From: Yamagishiella unicocca
Lineage: Eukaryota > Chlorophyta > Chlorophyceae > Chlamydomonadales > Volvocaceae
Assembly (NCBI GenBank): GCA_003116995.1
Contig: BDSL01000032.1
Coordinates: 857,472-921,471, forward strand
DNA: 64,000 nucleotides
Direction: 5' to 3'
Made by a program: the position numbers and the translations under genes. This document shows, piece after piece, positions 1-11,736 of the stretch. Within the stretch, counting starts at the first letter, position 1, and every line of letters begins with the position of its first letter. The notes under the pieces are model-generated. The model had not been told where the DNA came from, did no database searches, and was given only the letters and a program-made list of their open reading frames with translations.

Positions 1-419
1 AGGCCCGTGGCCGCAGCGGTACGGGCGGCGGCACCAGCGGCGGTGGTGACGGCAGCAGCGTTGTCCGCCGCTCGCGTGGTGACGGTGACGGCAGCGCCGG
101 TGGGGGCATAAGGCGCAGCCGCAACAGTGGCTCGTCCCCTGGTGGCCCCGCGGACAGCAACGTCAGCGGCCGCAACCCCGGGGCGCTGACGAACGTCTCA
201 GCGGGCGGTTTGGGGCCCGCCAGCACAATGGCATGGCATCACCAAGGCCTTATGCCGTTGCAGCCCACCAGGGCGGCGCCGTGCCCAAGGCGGTTGACGG
301 TGCCCACGCCTCTGCTGCTACTGGCATCGCGTGCGCCTTTCCGCCAGCCTACGCTGCTAAGGCTGGCAATAGCAGGGCGTCGGGCGGTTGAGGTTTTTTC
401 CAGCTGGGCGAGAGTATGA
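1..419 (+). CDS. C-terminal part of an unidentified Gly/Ser/Arg-rich protein (partial)
   Basis: The third frame of the plus strand is open from the left edge to a TAG at 417-419. Its first 70 or so residues are rich in Gly, Ser, Arg and Asp, a composition common in low-complexity tails of volvocalean proteins; the last 60 are less biased. No domain is recognisable and the start lies outside the window. The opposite strand is also open over part of this stretch, and GC-rich DNA gives long chance frames, so the strand is not certain. No TGTAA signal lies within a few hundred bases of the stop. It could be a true terminal exon or read-through of an exon into an intron. Confidence 0.3.
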   Translation, partial: ARGRSGTGGGTSGGGDGSSVVRRSRGDGDGSAGGGIRRSRNSGSSPGGPADSNVSGRNPGALTNVSAGGLGPASTMAWHHQGLMPLQPTRAAPCPRRLTVPTPLLLLASRAPFRQPTLLRLAIAGRRAVEVFSSWARV

Positions 420-926
420 GAAGATGTGGATTGTGATGACAAGCATCCCTAGTGCCTGGTGCACCATCCGAGTAGGCTTGCCGTGCGGCCGCTCCAGCAC
501 CGTGGAGAGCACAGGTTGCGCATTCGGGATACCGTGGGACGTGCGCCTCGCTGTACGTCTGAGGCGGACATGTGTCTACGACTCCATCCTGACAGTACAC
601 TGCGGGACTGAACTGCACGTCGACCATGACGGATGGCCACATGTGACATGTGGAGGAGGGCTACGATGCGGGCCTAGTTGACGACTGTTTGTTCCTTTGC
701 ATGTCGCGTGTGCATGCATGGGTACGGAAGGGCTGTGAGGGCGACGGCCGTGTACCATGGACAAGTGAAGCCTCGAGAGGATTAAATTGTAGCAGTATAG
801 TATCAAAAAGGGGATGGAAGGAGCAGTAGCCTGGCGACACCGTGTGGCGGATTGTTGCAGATGTGAATGATGTTGTTGATGTTGCCTTACATGTATTGCC
901 GTCGTGTAGTTTTCAATGTTAGTGTG

Positions 927-1033
927 AGGTGCCGCGACGTATGAGGATTGTCGCCCATGGCGGCGTTTTCGCCCATGGCGGCGTTTTCGCCAATCCGCCA
1001 TGGGCGACAATCCTCATACCGTCGCGACACCTA
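927..1033. repeat. Long inverted repeat (foldback) with about 37-bp arms
   Basis: The left arm (927-963) and right arm (995-1033) are near-perfect reverse complements that share the core ATGAGGATTGTCGCCCATGG. The roughly 31-bp loop repeats part of the left arm's end (GGCGTTTTCGCCCATGGCG). The outer bases also pair with one or two mismatches. It could be a miniature foldback element or a transcribed hairpin. Confidence 0.75.
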
Positions 1034-1125
1034 ATCGATTTGGTGTTCTGGTGGTTTGCCTTTGTTCCGGTGCACGTCGGTCTTTGTCTCCTCCGTCTTT
1101 CTCAGTGTCAGGCAATGTGCCCGAT

Positions 1126-1167
1126 GTTTCTACCTCTCGGTCTGGAACCCACTGTAACGGTTACAAC
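1126..1167 (+). repeat. Dispersed repeat A, copy 1
   Basis: It shares the core GTCTGGAACCCACTGTAAC with two inverted copies in introns of the exostosin gene (13028-13072 and 13561-13610). The similarity extends about 40 bp. Confidence 0.6.
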
Positions 1168-2184
1168 AGCAACGATGAATCGGTGTCTGGACCGGGTTAC
1201 CGACGAACTAGGGACCGTCAGAGCGCCTTAGCACTGCGCTGGTTGATCATTTGATTGGGCGGATATGGAGGGCCAAGGCTCTGGCTTGGCTGGGAGGCCG
1301 CTGGCCGGCGGGCTGTTGCAGCACGACCAGGATGCTCACGGCAGCGACCTGGATGGCAGTAGGACGCCGGGCATGTCGAATATCGTTCGCGTAGTTGGAC
1401 GGCGGGAATTGTGGGCGTGTCTGATGTTTCTCGCCCGTCGCGAACATCAGCACGTGCAATATTTCCAATGCTGATCTGCTGGCAGGCGGGCTGCAGGCTA
1501 CCAAGCTGCAGGGCCTCAAGTTCCAAACGTAAAGGCGGCGCTGACGGCGGCTGCGTCGACCTAGTGACTTATTCACGCAGCAAGGAGCCGCGGGCGTTCT
1601 TCAAGCGCGGTGTGTTACATTGTTAGTAACTGATCAACGAAGCAAACCACGCCGAGGAACGAGGCGGAACGGGTTCCGCTAAGTACTCTGCGGCACCAAC
1701 GGAATTGGTCAGAAGGGCCCTGCGCCCAAACCTGAATTGCGAGAGACAAGTAGGAACCGAAGTCACGACGCAATCAATCCTATCAGCAACAGAGGCCCTG
1801 TAGTTACAGAGCATACGAGGAGAAACGCAAATGCCCTGGCTCCGGAACCAGTGCCGGTGAAACGCCCGTACCTGCGCTCGGGCAATACCTGTCGTGTAAA
1901 GTAAAGGGTCGGCTCGCTCAAACCGCGGCCCCGGCAGCGGGCTTGCATCTTCGCTCAAAATACGTAACGGCACCAGCGATCAACGTTGCGAGCAGAATCT
2001 CACACATGCCGACAAAGTATATTCAATCTCGTGACTCGAATGGCCAAGGGGAAAACGGCTCAGGTACAGTTATTTGATCTGTCGTGATTGTTCTCTTCTT
2101 CACAGCAACGAAGCTGACACCCTCTAGCTTATTCACACCCGCCGTCATCACCCTCCGCTGCCGCCGTCGCCGCCGTCGCCGCCT

Positions 2185-2189
2185 TTACA
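2185..2189 (-). terminator. TGTAA polyadenylation signal for SAL1
   Basis: TTACA on the plus strand reads TGTAA on the minus strand, 185 bases past the SAL1 stop. This is the usual volvocalean poly(A) signal. Confidence 0.5.
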
Positions 2190-2373
2190 CCCAACCAGGT
2201 CGCATCCACCCATCCCGCCGCACTCCCCTCTCCACCCCTCTCGACAGCCTCATCGTTCCCCGCACCCCGCACGTCCTTCCCCGTTCGCTACACACCTCTT
2301 AACCATTATGACTCAGCCAACCGCTCGCTCGCCCCACCCCCCTACCCACGGGTTTCCCTCGAACCCCCCTACC

Positions 2374-5275
2374 CTACAGCGCCTTGGCCACCTTCGCTGC
2401 CGCCCGGACCAGCTGCTCGTGGAGCGCCGGCGGCGCAGCGATGATTCCTCGGTCCAGCTTCAGGAAGCGGCCGCCGGAGAAGTCAAGCCGCGTGCCAGCG
2501 GCGTCCGTGACCTTGCCGCCCGCCTCCTCGACGATCACGAAGCCCGGCGCGTGGTCCCAGATCTTCTCCTTGTAGGTGGGCGGCGGGAAGCGCATGAAGA
2601 TGGAGGCGCAGCCGCGCGACAGCAGCCCGTACTTGACCTGGCTGTCCATGCGCAGCGGCGGCCGCACCACACCCAGCTCCTGGGCCTGTGCTCGGAAAGA
2701 TGAACAACACGTAACTTCAAATGGGTTTTATCCGGGGCGGGCGAGGAGGGTTCCGAAGGCGCGGGTGGCTGGGGACCGGTGGACGTCTGGAGGGGGGGTT
2801 CTGAGGAAGACCCGTGGATGGAGGGGGACTGGGGGTGGGCCCTGGAAGGACAGACTCTGGAGGGTGGTGCGCTCTGCGCTGGAAGTTGGCGGGAACCCGC
2901 TGCCGAGGCGCACTACATGCGGGCGCACGCGAGGCGCGTAGGCAGGGACCCCCTCAAGTAGGAAGGGGGAAGTAGAGAAAGCTAACCCGGGCAGGAAGGG
3001 GGATGTAGAGAAAGGTAACCCCTGGGGACGGGGGTGTTCGTGCCGCCTGCCGCCCGCCCGCCCGCCCACCCACCATGGCCGCAGTCGTATCGTGGCTGGA
3101 GTGCCGGCTCTCCACGGACTCCATGAACCTCGCCCCACTGGCGTCCTCCATGTCCGCCACCAAGATGCGCACGGGCGCCGCCGCCGGGTCCCACAGCGGC
3201 GCCGCGTAGGCGCCATGGTTTCGGTGCGCGGAGAAGAGGCAGCCCACGCCCTCGTCGGTGGAGCGCTGCGCGGCGCCCGCCTGGCCGTCCTCATCGCCCA
3301 CCGCGCCCTGCGGCAGGTTGGGGCAGCCCAGCACGCCCAGCACGACCTGCGGGCCACGTGGGAGGGACGGGCGTGGAGCGGGGCGGGGGAGACCAAGCTG
3401 GCAGTTTCATCATCGGTCCTCCACTCACGCCACACATCGCTGCTCGGTCCCCATTTCGGACTGCTTCACGTGCTTGCCTCATGCCTCCTGGTGCTGCTCC
3501 ATCCCCATTTCGGACTGCTTCACGTGCTCGCCTCATACCTCCTGGTGCCACAGGGTGCGCCGCTGCAATGTCCGCTCCGCCCATGCTCTCGCGCAACACC
3601 ATCCCGATCCACTTTAACACCACTTCAGCCCTCCTCCCCTCCAGAGCACCGCCCTTCGCGTCAGTCGCTCGCCAGCCGGCGCCTCGATCAGCCCGCTTTG
3701 ACAACCAGCACCTTCCCAACCAGCAGTAAGCGCCCACTGTACCCCCAACCACCCACCTCGCCCTCCTGCAGCATGCCCAGGCACACAGCGTACTGGCGCA
3801 TGCTCACGAAGCCGCGCGTGCCGTCGATGGGGTCCAGGACCCAGTGCCGACCAGTGGGTCCGCCCTGCGAGTTGCCCAGATCTGCGGGCGGCCAAGATAC
3901 AGCACAGTTGACGCACGACGAGTCGCTCCTGCGACTTGAGGCCCCATACCAGTTTGCGCCGGTGCTCAGTAACACGCAACGGCTCACTCACACACACACG
4001 CAAAACCAACCGCAGTGAAACAACAAGCGTCAATCCGGGAACGCATTTCGGGAAGCAGGTTTCGGAGCAGGCTTCGGAGCAGGTTTCGGAGCGGGGCCCT
4101 GCCGGTGCTGCTGCAGTGCTCACCGATGAGCGCCAGCACCTCCTCAGGGGTCAGCGAGGCCCCCGGCTCAGCCTCCGCCAGCACGCTGTTGATGAGCTGC
4201 GTGATGCGCTCCAGCATGGGCCGACCCGCGGGACTGCTCAGCTCCGCCGAGTCCTCCTCCGCCACCATGGACAGCCGTGCGGATGGGTCCGACCGCTGGA
4301 GCACCCAGGCGACCAAGGCCTGGGCGCCTGCAGGGGGCGGGTCAGGAGGGGGCGGGGGGCGTCAGCAGGGGGAGGGGTCGCGAGGGGGAGGGGGGGTCAG
4401 GAGGGGCAGGGGCCAGGGCGGGGGGGGGTCAGGACGGGGAGGGGTTTGAGAAGAAACCCATAGGTCAGTGGGCTACGAAAACCGACTCATAATAGTTGGG
4501 GGGCAGGAGGGGAAGGGGTGGGTGGTTGGCTGGCCGGGAGCTGAGCGAGGACGCGGAGGAGCGGGGAGAGGGAAGCAGGGCAGGCGACGGGCTGTGGGTG
4601 GTGGGGGCGGATTACGGGGAAGAAAGCTGCGGAGGGGAAAATCCAGGGGGTTGGGGAGGAGGCGACCACAGACTAGTGCTATGAAACGAGATGTGCATGT
4701 CGCTTCATCGGGCTCCCGTGTGAGGCTGGATACCTGTCCCCGCTCTGCCCCTTGGTCGCGCTGCTGGTTGTTGGGTCTCATATGTTGCGCGTGCGTACGA
4801 CATCAGCAGGTTAACAATGTCTGAGACGTGGCACGTGGGTGGGGTAAGCGCGATTGCTTGTAAATGTAGGAAGCCAACCTACCGTAGTCTGCGACCGTTA
4901 CAGGCGAGTCGTCCTTCTTGTCCACGCGCTCCTCGGCGCTAAGCTGGCGTTGCACAATCTACATGGCGCATTTAATCCTTTAAGAAGGACGCATATTGGA
5001 AAGCAGACCAGCGCGTGGCCTAGGTGGCCTTTGGAAGCAGTGACCAACCCAAAATGCGAAGTCGGCCGGCCCACCTGGCAGAGCCTTGACGCGAGGCGCA
5101 CTGCCTCCTTGGCGCTATCCAACTCTTTGCCATATTGCAAGGGTTGTGTCGCGATGTCAATCGCGACGTTGGCTACGCCATGCGGCCGAACGTAAAGGCG
5201 AGCATTGGACAGTCGAGGAAGGAGAGTTTGTCCAAATCTGCCAACTGATCGGCGCTGGTTGAAAGATGCCTGCAT
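2374..5275 (-). CDS. SAL1: 3'(2'),5'-bisphosphate nucleotidase (SAL1/HAL2 type, IMPase family)
   Basis: The enzyme hydrolyses 3'-phosphoadenosine 5'-phosphate (PAP) to AMP; plant SAL1 works in chloroplasts and mitochondria in sulfur metabolism and stress signalling. Six exons join in phase: 5275-5075, 4958-4883, 4327-4124, 3881-3757, 3346-3074 and 2685-2374, giving 396 residues. Family metal-site motifs are present: EED about 116-118, WVLDPIDGT with DPIDGT about 177-182, and WDHAPG about 336. LDSAKEAVRLASRLCQ matches the SAL1 N-terminal helix. The 50 or so residues before it are rich in Arg, Ser and Asn with few acids, like an organellar transit peptide, which supports the ATG at 5275. Length matches plant SAL1 (about 350) plus a transit peptide. 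It diverges from the CRT-like gene 257 bp away. Identification is firm; import is inferred. Confidence 0.93.
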
Positions 5276-5532
5276 TTGTCAAATGGGCCTCTTTGCAATC
5301 GAGCAGGAAACTTCTGTGCTTGTACCGTGAAGCCAACCTTCTAAGTACCAACAAAGCTGTAAGCCCTAAACAATTAAAAATAAAAAATTACAGCAACAGG
5401 CAAGGTCGTCAGGTTTGGCGAATGATACCGTTGTACGGGTCGTTGTCGCCATGTTATTTGCACAGAGGGACCAGGGGAGGATCGAGGCAATTGCAAGGCA
5501 TTTATAAGCCGAATAACTAGATGTTCTGAAGA
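5276..5532. promoter_or_regulatory. Shared divergent promoter region, SAL1 / CRT-like transporter
   Basis: Only 257 bp separate the two start codons, so both core promoters and 5' leaders must fit here. The stretch is less GC-rich than its surroundings and includes an A-rich run near 5369-5392. No TATA box or named operator was assigned. Confidence 0.5.
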
Positions 5533-8500
5533 ATGCCTGGTTCAGTATGCCATGCTCAGTTGACTAGTCCACCAAACCTATGTCTGCGGCAACGCAGCCT
5601 CCCTGTCGTTCACGCATCATGTAGAGACCAAACCAGAAGACAATTTGACGTTGGATTTCCACGCTTAGTTTGTTGCCTGCCGTCGAGACGAGGATGGACC
5701 CCTGTAAAAGCTGCCACGGGCTCAGTTGATCCTTCAGGCGAATCCGATGGTAGCCTCGCCGGAGGGCTGCAAGTGCTAGGAAAAGGACCTCTACCTGTTA
5801 AGCTCCTAGTAAGGCTTTCGAGGGGAGGATGGAAATGTCCGTGCCGGTTAAGCCCGCTTCGTTGCTGCTGCCGAGTCATTGCTTTGACCATGCGCTGCTA
5901 TATGGTGTCACCAATCACGGTCGTCGGCGGGGAATTATGCGTGTTCCTATGTCCCCCTCGTAACCTCACGTAATGTACCGACCTGCCTGGGCGGTTCACG
6001 TCCATTCACCTTTCGACCCCGTTAACCGCACGACCCCCCCCCGCACACCACTCCTGTTGCCCCTCCACCTGCTACCCCTCCTCCACCACCCCGGCACCAC
6101 CCCACCCCAGCACGGCCCAAACCCCAGTCCCAATCGCACCCTCGCAGGTGCTGATCGCGCTGGTGCTGCTGACGGGCGTCAGCAACCGCGTGCTGTACAA
6201 GATGGCGCTGGTGCCCCTGCGCGACCACATCTTCTTCCTGGCGCAGCTCCAGAACCTTGGGTACCTGGCCGTCTACTTCACGGCCCTGGCCTGGCGAGCC
6301 AGGTACGACAGCGACACGCCGTACAGAGGCATGCCAGCACACGCAGGGTTTGGTCGTGTCGATGGGCATGCCGGGGATTTGAGGCTACCGTGGCTTCAAG
6401 CAAAGCGGAGAGTGTGTGAGAGCTGGAGAGTGTGTGGCTGTGGGTCGGGGTCGAAAGGACTCCTGCGCTAGGGCGCGGGGTGCCCGGGCTGGAGGCGGTC
6501 CGTGCGGCAGGACAGGACCTGAGTGGGCCCGGCTGCGTGTTGATCTGGGTTGCGTGCGGGTTTGCCAGGGTTCCAAGGGGTCCTTGCCTGCTTTGCTGCT
6601 GGGGCTGTGCTGGGGTCGGGGTCGGGGTCGGGCAGGCTGTTGCGGCCCCTGGGGGCCCCAGCCCCGCTGTCACTCCGAGACCCGGCGTACGGCAGGCGGA
6701 GGAGCGGAGGGCGAGAGAGGGCGAGGACGCCAACTGGAAGTGGGCCAGCAGGCCGCTGTGGATGCGGAGCAGGGGCGCATGTGCGAACTGGGTCGGGCGG
6801 TGATCGGTCACTGCCAGGTGCACCCCGCCCCGTGCTGGCGAGACGCTGGGTGACACATTGGGCCGGAGCAGCAGCCCGGGGTCAGTGGACCCGCTCAGTC
6901 GCCTCACCCAACCTCCCACCCGCTCCGTCCCGCCTGGCCCCCCACGCCTCCAGGTCCGGCCAGGTGAGTCCCGCCATGCTGTCGGTGGACAAGCGGCCCC
7001 TGGCCGCAGTGGGCGCCTGTGAGGCGGTGGCTCAGCTGCTGTTCATGGTGGGGGCGGCGCAGCTGCCGGGGCCGCTGCTGCCGCTGGTCAATCAGACCTA
7101 CCTGGTGTGGAGCCTGGTGTTCGCTAGCATCATATTGGGGGCGCGGTGAGAGACACGGGGGGGGGGTGTATAAAAACCGTTTTACGCAACGGGGGGCACG
7201 GGGGGGGGGTGAGAGGCATGGGGGTGAGAGACAAGGGGGGTGGGTAGAGAGGGGGGAGGATAGGGGCGCCAGTCGCAGGAGGGAAGGTGAGGGATGGGAG
7301 GGGAAGGCGAGGGAAGGGGAGGGCGGTGCGATGTGCCGATTGGGGCCAGCAAGCACGTCCTGGCGGCTGGGGCCTAAGTAGGACGAGGCTACCCTGAAAG
7401 GGGCGTGCGGCCGCTGCTTCTGAAAACTGGAAGGGTGAAGGGTGTGTTGTGGGCGCCGGAGGCGGTATCCGGATCAGCACGTGCACGTTGCGGTATTGCT
7501 CTATGGTACCTAGCTCGCTGACCCCCTGCTGCCTCCCTCCTGATCCACGGGGCCGGGCTTCACTCGGCCCCTGCCCGCGCAGCTACTCGCGCTCCCAGCT
7601 GATGGGCGCGGCGCTGGTGGTAGCAGGTGTGTGCGTCGCCGCCGTGCAGCCCTCCACCCTGGCGCAGCTGCTGCCGCGAGGCTCCGGAGCCGCCGGGGCC
7701 GCGGCCGCGACCGCCGCTGCTGCTGCTGCCTCGGGCGCTGCGGTGGAGCTGCGCTACGTGGCGGTGTGCGTGGCCTGCTTCGCCTTCCCCGCCATCGCCA
7801 ACTGCATCAAGGAGCGGGTGTTCAGGTGGGAGAGGCAAAGAGACGAGCGCGCGGACAGGAGGGTATGAGAGGAGCCCGTGGGTCGGACAGGAGGGTATGA
7901 GAGGAGCCCATGGGTCGGACAGGAGGGTATGAGAGGAGCCCATGGGTCGGACAGGAGGGTATGAGAGGAGCCCATGGGTCGGACAGGAGGGTATGAGAGG
8001 AGCCCATGGGTCGGACAGGAGGGTATGAGAGGAGCCCATGGGTCGGACAGGAGGGTATGAGAGGAGCCCATGGGTCGGACAGGAGGGCAGGAAAGAGGGC
8101 ACGGTGAGGGGAGAGGGAGGGAGAGAGGAAACTCCCCTTATTGCTGATGCTCCCCTTATTCCTGACGCTTCAGGGGCTTCGCGGCCGCTCACGGCAAGCC
8201 CCTGGACATCTTCGTCGTCAACTCCTTCGGCTCCCTGGCCCAGTCGGTCTTCGTGTTGCTGCTGCTGCCGCTCACCACCGCCGTCAAGGGCATCTCGCTG
8301 ACGGACCTGCCGGCGCACCTAACAGCGTCGCTGCGCGTCTTCATGGGGGAGCAGCCGGCATGCGGCGGCGCGGCGGCGGCGGGGGGCCTGCCGTACGCGG
8401 TGCCGCTGCTCGCGCTGTCGTACGTGACGATGAACCTTGTGTTCAACATCTCGATCTTGACGCTGCTCCGAAGGTGGGGGTGATGGGGAAGGGGCGGAAT

Positions 8501-9334
8501 AGTACCCTGGGCCTGGGCGAGGGACTGCAGTTGTGACATGAGGTGCCTGCGGCGACACTTGCTGTCCAAATGCGACCGTGTGACAATGTTAGGGCCCATA
8601 CTCTTACATCACCATGATAAGGAGCCTCCTTAGCGCGACGTGGGTGTCTGTCTGCATGCCATGCGTGCGCGCTGCACGGTCGTGCGGTCGGCTGGACCCT
8701 CCGATACCGACACCAGTGCCGTCAGGTATCGCCTCCCGAGGCCTCGCTTTACGCGGTACCAGCGGTCGGCGTCACCTCTATACCGCGGTGCCGGACTGTA
8801 AATATGGTAGCCAACACCACCGCTATTAGTCTACTGTACGTTTTTCCTCACTTTTTCTGCCACCTACCGCACTACCCCCTCCTCTCCTCTCCTCTCCTCT
8901 CCCGCAGTGTGGGCTCCGTAACCACCACCCTAGTGGCCTCCTCGCTGGTACCCCTCACCATCATTGCCTTCACGCTGCCGCTGCCGTACCTGGTGAGCCA
9001 CCCCTGGCAGTCGCCGGGGCGCTGCAGGTCGTGTGCGGCCCTTGTGCGGCGTTGGTAGTAGTGCCGGTAGTGCCCACCGTACCATGATACCCTAGCCCTC
9101 TCGTTTTGGGGGCCGCCCACACTCTTTTTTTTCTCTCCCCGCACTCACGGCCCTCGGTGCCTCTGGTGCCGCGATGCTCCGAAACCGCCTCAGGAGCCCG
9201 CTGTGCTGGGGCCCAACTTCGTGGCGGGCGCCTCCCTGCTGATGCTGGGCCTTATCACCTACAACGGAGACAGCTGGCGCAGCCTGCTGACGCAAGGCCA
9301 GGGGCAGCCGGGGAGCAAGGCGCAGCCGCAGTAG
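5533..9334 (+). CDS. CLT: Chloroquine-resistance-transporter-like protein (CLT/CRT family), plastid envelope
   Basis: This is a drug/metabolite-type membrane transporter. Plant CLTs export glutathione or gamma-glutamylcysteine from plastids, and PfCRT is the parasite relative. Exons 5533-5772, 6148-6302, 6954-7145, 7583-7825, 8174-8473, 8908-8992 and 9194-9334 join in phase to 451 residues. Family motifs in order are SNRVLYKMALVPLRDHIFFL, PLVNQTYLVWSL, ANCIKERVF, LDIFVVNSFGS and MNLVFNISILTLL, spread through about ten hydrophobic segments. An Ala-rich insert (GSGAAGAAAATAAAAAA) interrupts the middle. The first exon (80 residues, Arg/Ser/Pro-rich) resembles a plastid transit peptide and fits phase exactly, but it is the least certain part. 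Intron 4 carries a 32-bp tandem array. Confidence 0.9.
7849..8085 (+). repeat. 32-bp tandem repeat in a CRT-like gene intron
   Basis: About seven near-identical copies of a 32-bp unit containing GGACAGGAGGGTATGAGAGG. The first copy differs by one base (cccgtg for cccatg). Confidence 0.95.
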
Positions 9335-11736
9335 CGGCGGTAGGGGCCCGGACGGGCTGCTGCTGCTTTGCTTGGGTGGGTGGGTTGGAGAGCTGCACGG
9401 CAGCAGTTGTCTGTGGTGTATGGTTGCTGCACAATACCTGCGGACTGGTAAGGTGGTTACGTTGACGTCCTATCCAATCGCCTCTTCCGTGGATGGTCGA
9501 AGCCTTTGAAGAATCGTTTTTTTGTGACTGCGGCTGCTGGCACTGGCACGGGAATAGGCGAGCCGCTCGCTCAGTTGCGCCCGCCTGCTCCGACCAACAT
9601 GCGCAGCCGATGATGTCCTTGATCTGGGGAGCTGGCGCTGGCTTTGCGCCGTGCTGCAGACCGCAAAGCAGCGCATTGCATCAGGCACCGGTTGTTGCCG
9701 AGCCGTGTCCTAGCTCGTGGTGTACCGTGTACTTCTTCGTGCGTCTGCCCCCGCACCCGACGACCGCATTCAGGCAATTTACCATAGGTGGGAGGAGCGT
9801 GGCATTGCAAGATAGGTTCGCATCTATCTTCGGCCTCCAGCCGCTTTGACTCGCGTGGCAGTTTTACAGCCTTAACAACGACCCAAGAATAATTAAGGAG
9901 ATCCAAGGATCCACGAAAGTCTGACATAGGAAGTTTGTGCGTCTGGTGGGTCTCGGTAGATCATGCACTGCTCATATGTATCTGACTTATTTTCAGCTGT
10001 TGGGCCCTCCCGCGCGGCTTACCGCAGTGCTGTGGAGGCCGCCAGCAGCTTGTCACCCGGCATGTGCACGGCACCGTACGTTTTTTAATGCTGCCCGGTG
10101 TCTGTCAACGGGGACACCGGTGTGTTGCAACTCATCAGTTTGGAGTTGGACCTGCCAACCGCATCCCGGTTGCTGAGTCAGCGCGTCGCTGGGACCGCGA
10201 CGAAGGCCGGATGTGTCGTCAGCTGGATCACGCGGCGGTGTCGTCATGGCCGCAGTGGCGCGCCGTGCGGCTTCCACTCGTCAGATCGGTACTCTAGGAG
10301 GACCGTGTGAGAGGCGGCGCCGGATGGTGGTGGGGGGGCTTATGTCACCCTGGGTGGACTGAACACCAGGAAGGGGCGGGTGTTGTCACTGTCATGCACG
10401 CCCGGATTCCTACTATTCGCTTCGCTTGAGCGTTCTGCACTTCAGCGGTGTTTTCTGTTACCATCATTACCATCATACATCCCTGGAGCGCAACCAGTTA
10501 TCAGAGGTTGCTTGGGCGTTGCTACATGTAACAACGGATCTGATGTCGGGCGATGGCAGCGGTCCTTCACGTACATGCAGCGGGGTCGCTGCGGCCAGCC
10601 TGAAGTCACCCGGGCTGATGTGTGGATGCACCCTGCCTGGCAGGTGGCCGCTCGGCTGTGGCTAACAGCTGGAGGGATGCAGCGACCGCATACGAGTCTG
10701 TGGTGGGGCTGGCGCCGTTTGGCAACGAAACAAAGAGGAAGCAATGCCCCGACGTGAGACCGCTGTTAAAAGGTGCTGCCGTACAACAGCCACTCGACGA
10801 CTGCCGTACGCCGCCAGCACGTTACTCCCCAGGGGGTGTTTCGTCTAGACATAGCAGTCGGCGGGGTAGACACAGTAGCCGGGGTAGACGTTCGGATTAT
10901 TTACCTTAACCAAGTCCTCCAGCATGCAATTCCAGACATTTCTTAATATATTATTGTATATGTAAGCGCCGAACCACGGGTTTCTTCTCGTACTCCCCAG
11001 AGTGACGTAGGCATCCCTTAGGTTTGCTTCCCTGATTCCATGAGTCTGGGAGAAGACGTGTTGGAGAGGCCCATTAGGTACACAGGTACGCACCACCGTC
11101 ATGTCCCACTGTGACAAGTACTATTACTACGTCCCCCACAGCGAGGCGTGCTGCAATCATGTATGGCGTGTACTGGACAAGACGTTTGCGATGCGGGGGC
11201 CGCGTCTACCTGATGGTGAGCGAGGATAATTATGCTAAATGGCATTTCCATGGAGGCGTATATGGATTGGGTGGTGCTCGAGCTTCACTGTGGACCCGTC
11301 GCTGCCTGTCGCTGTCAGTCGCGTTTCAGACACGACGTTGCTCTCGTCAGGAGTTGCATAGTTGCATCCTCACAAAATTATGATTACATATAAATTAATC
11401 ATATTTACCATAGCGACCTTCAACTAGCTAACCTGCAGCATCTCTGCCTTATGAGCCTGTGACAGTTGGTGCCTGTTGACGACAGCCTCGATCGGCCCAG
11501 TTCTTGCCTAGAATTCTCTTTTAGCAGGGGCGACTAAGATTTTCAGGAAGATTATCATAATATTTGCTTATTCTTTCGGCTACGCTGTTGTCCACTGTCG
11601 CACGCTCGTCGGCGTCCGTTTGGGCGAGCGTTGCAGCGGGGTCACATCGCCACACCATAACACAAGAGCCGTCGTCGTAATACGAACCCAGTAGGGCTCA
11701 TAGTTGTAGCCATTCGCTCAGCGTGCGCCGGTTCGC
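9335..11736. other. Gene-poor spacer after the CRT-like gene
   Basis: No multi-exon gene is recognisable. The stretch holds the CRT-like 3' UTR, with a possible TGTAA at 10527-10531. From about 10900 it becomes AT-richer than its neighbours. A plus-strand frame at 11101-11219, starting MSHCDKYYYYVPHSEACC, looks protein-like and ends near a GTGAGC donor-like site, but no partner exons were found. It may be a decayed gene fragment. Confidence 0.45.

Larger units (their letters stand above)
420..2373. other. Intergenic stretch between the partial gene and SAL1
   Basis: No convincing coding exon is visible on either strand. It holds the long inverted repeat at 927-1033, one copy of a dispersed repeat at 1126-1167, a (CCGTCG)n-like run near 2160-2182, and the presumed SAL1 3' UTR at its right end. 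Confidence 0.5.

Noticed and set aside
7849..8085. CRISPR array (regular 32-bp repeats)
   Set aside because: The units are directly contiguous with no spacers and lie in a eukaryotic intron.
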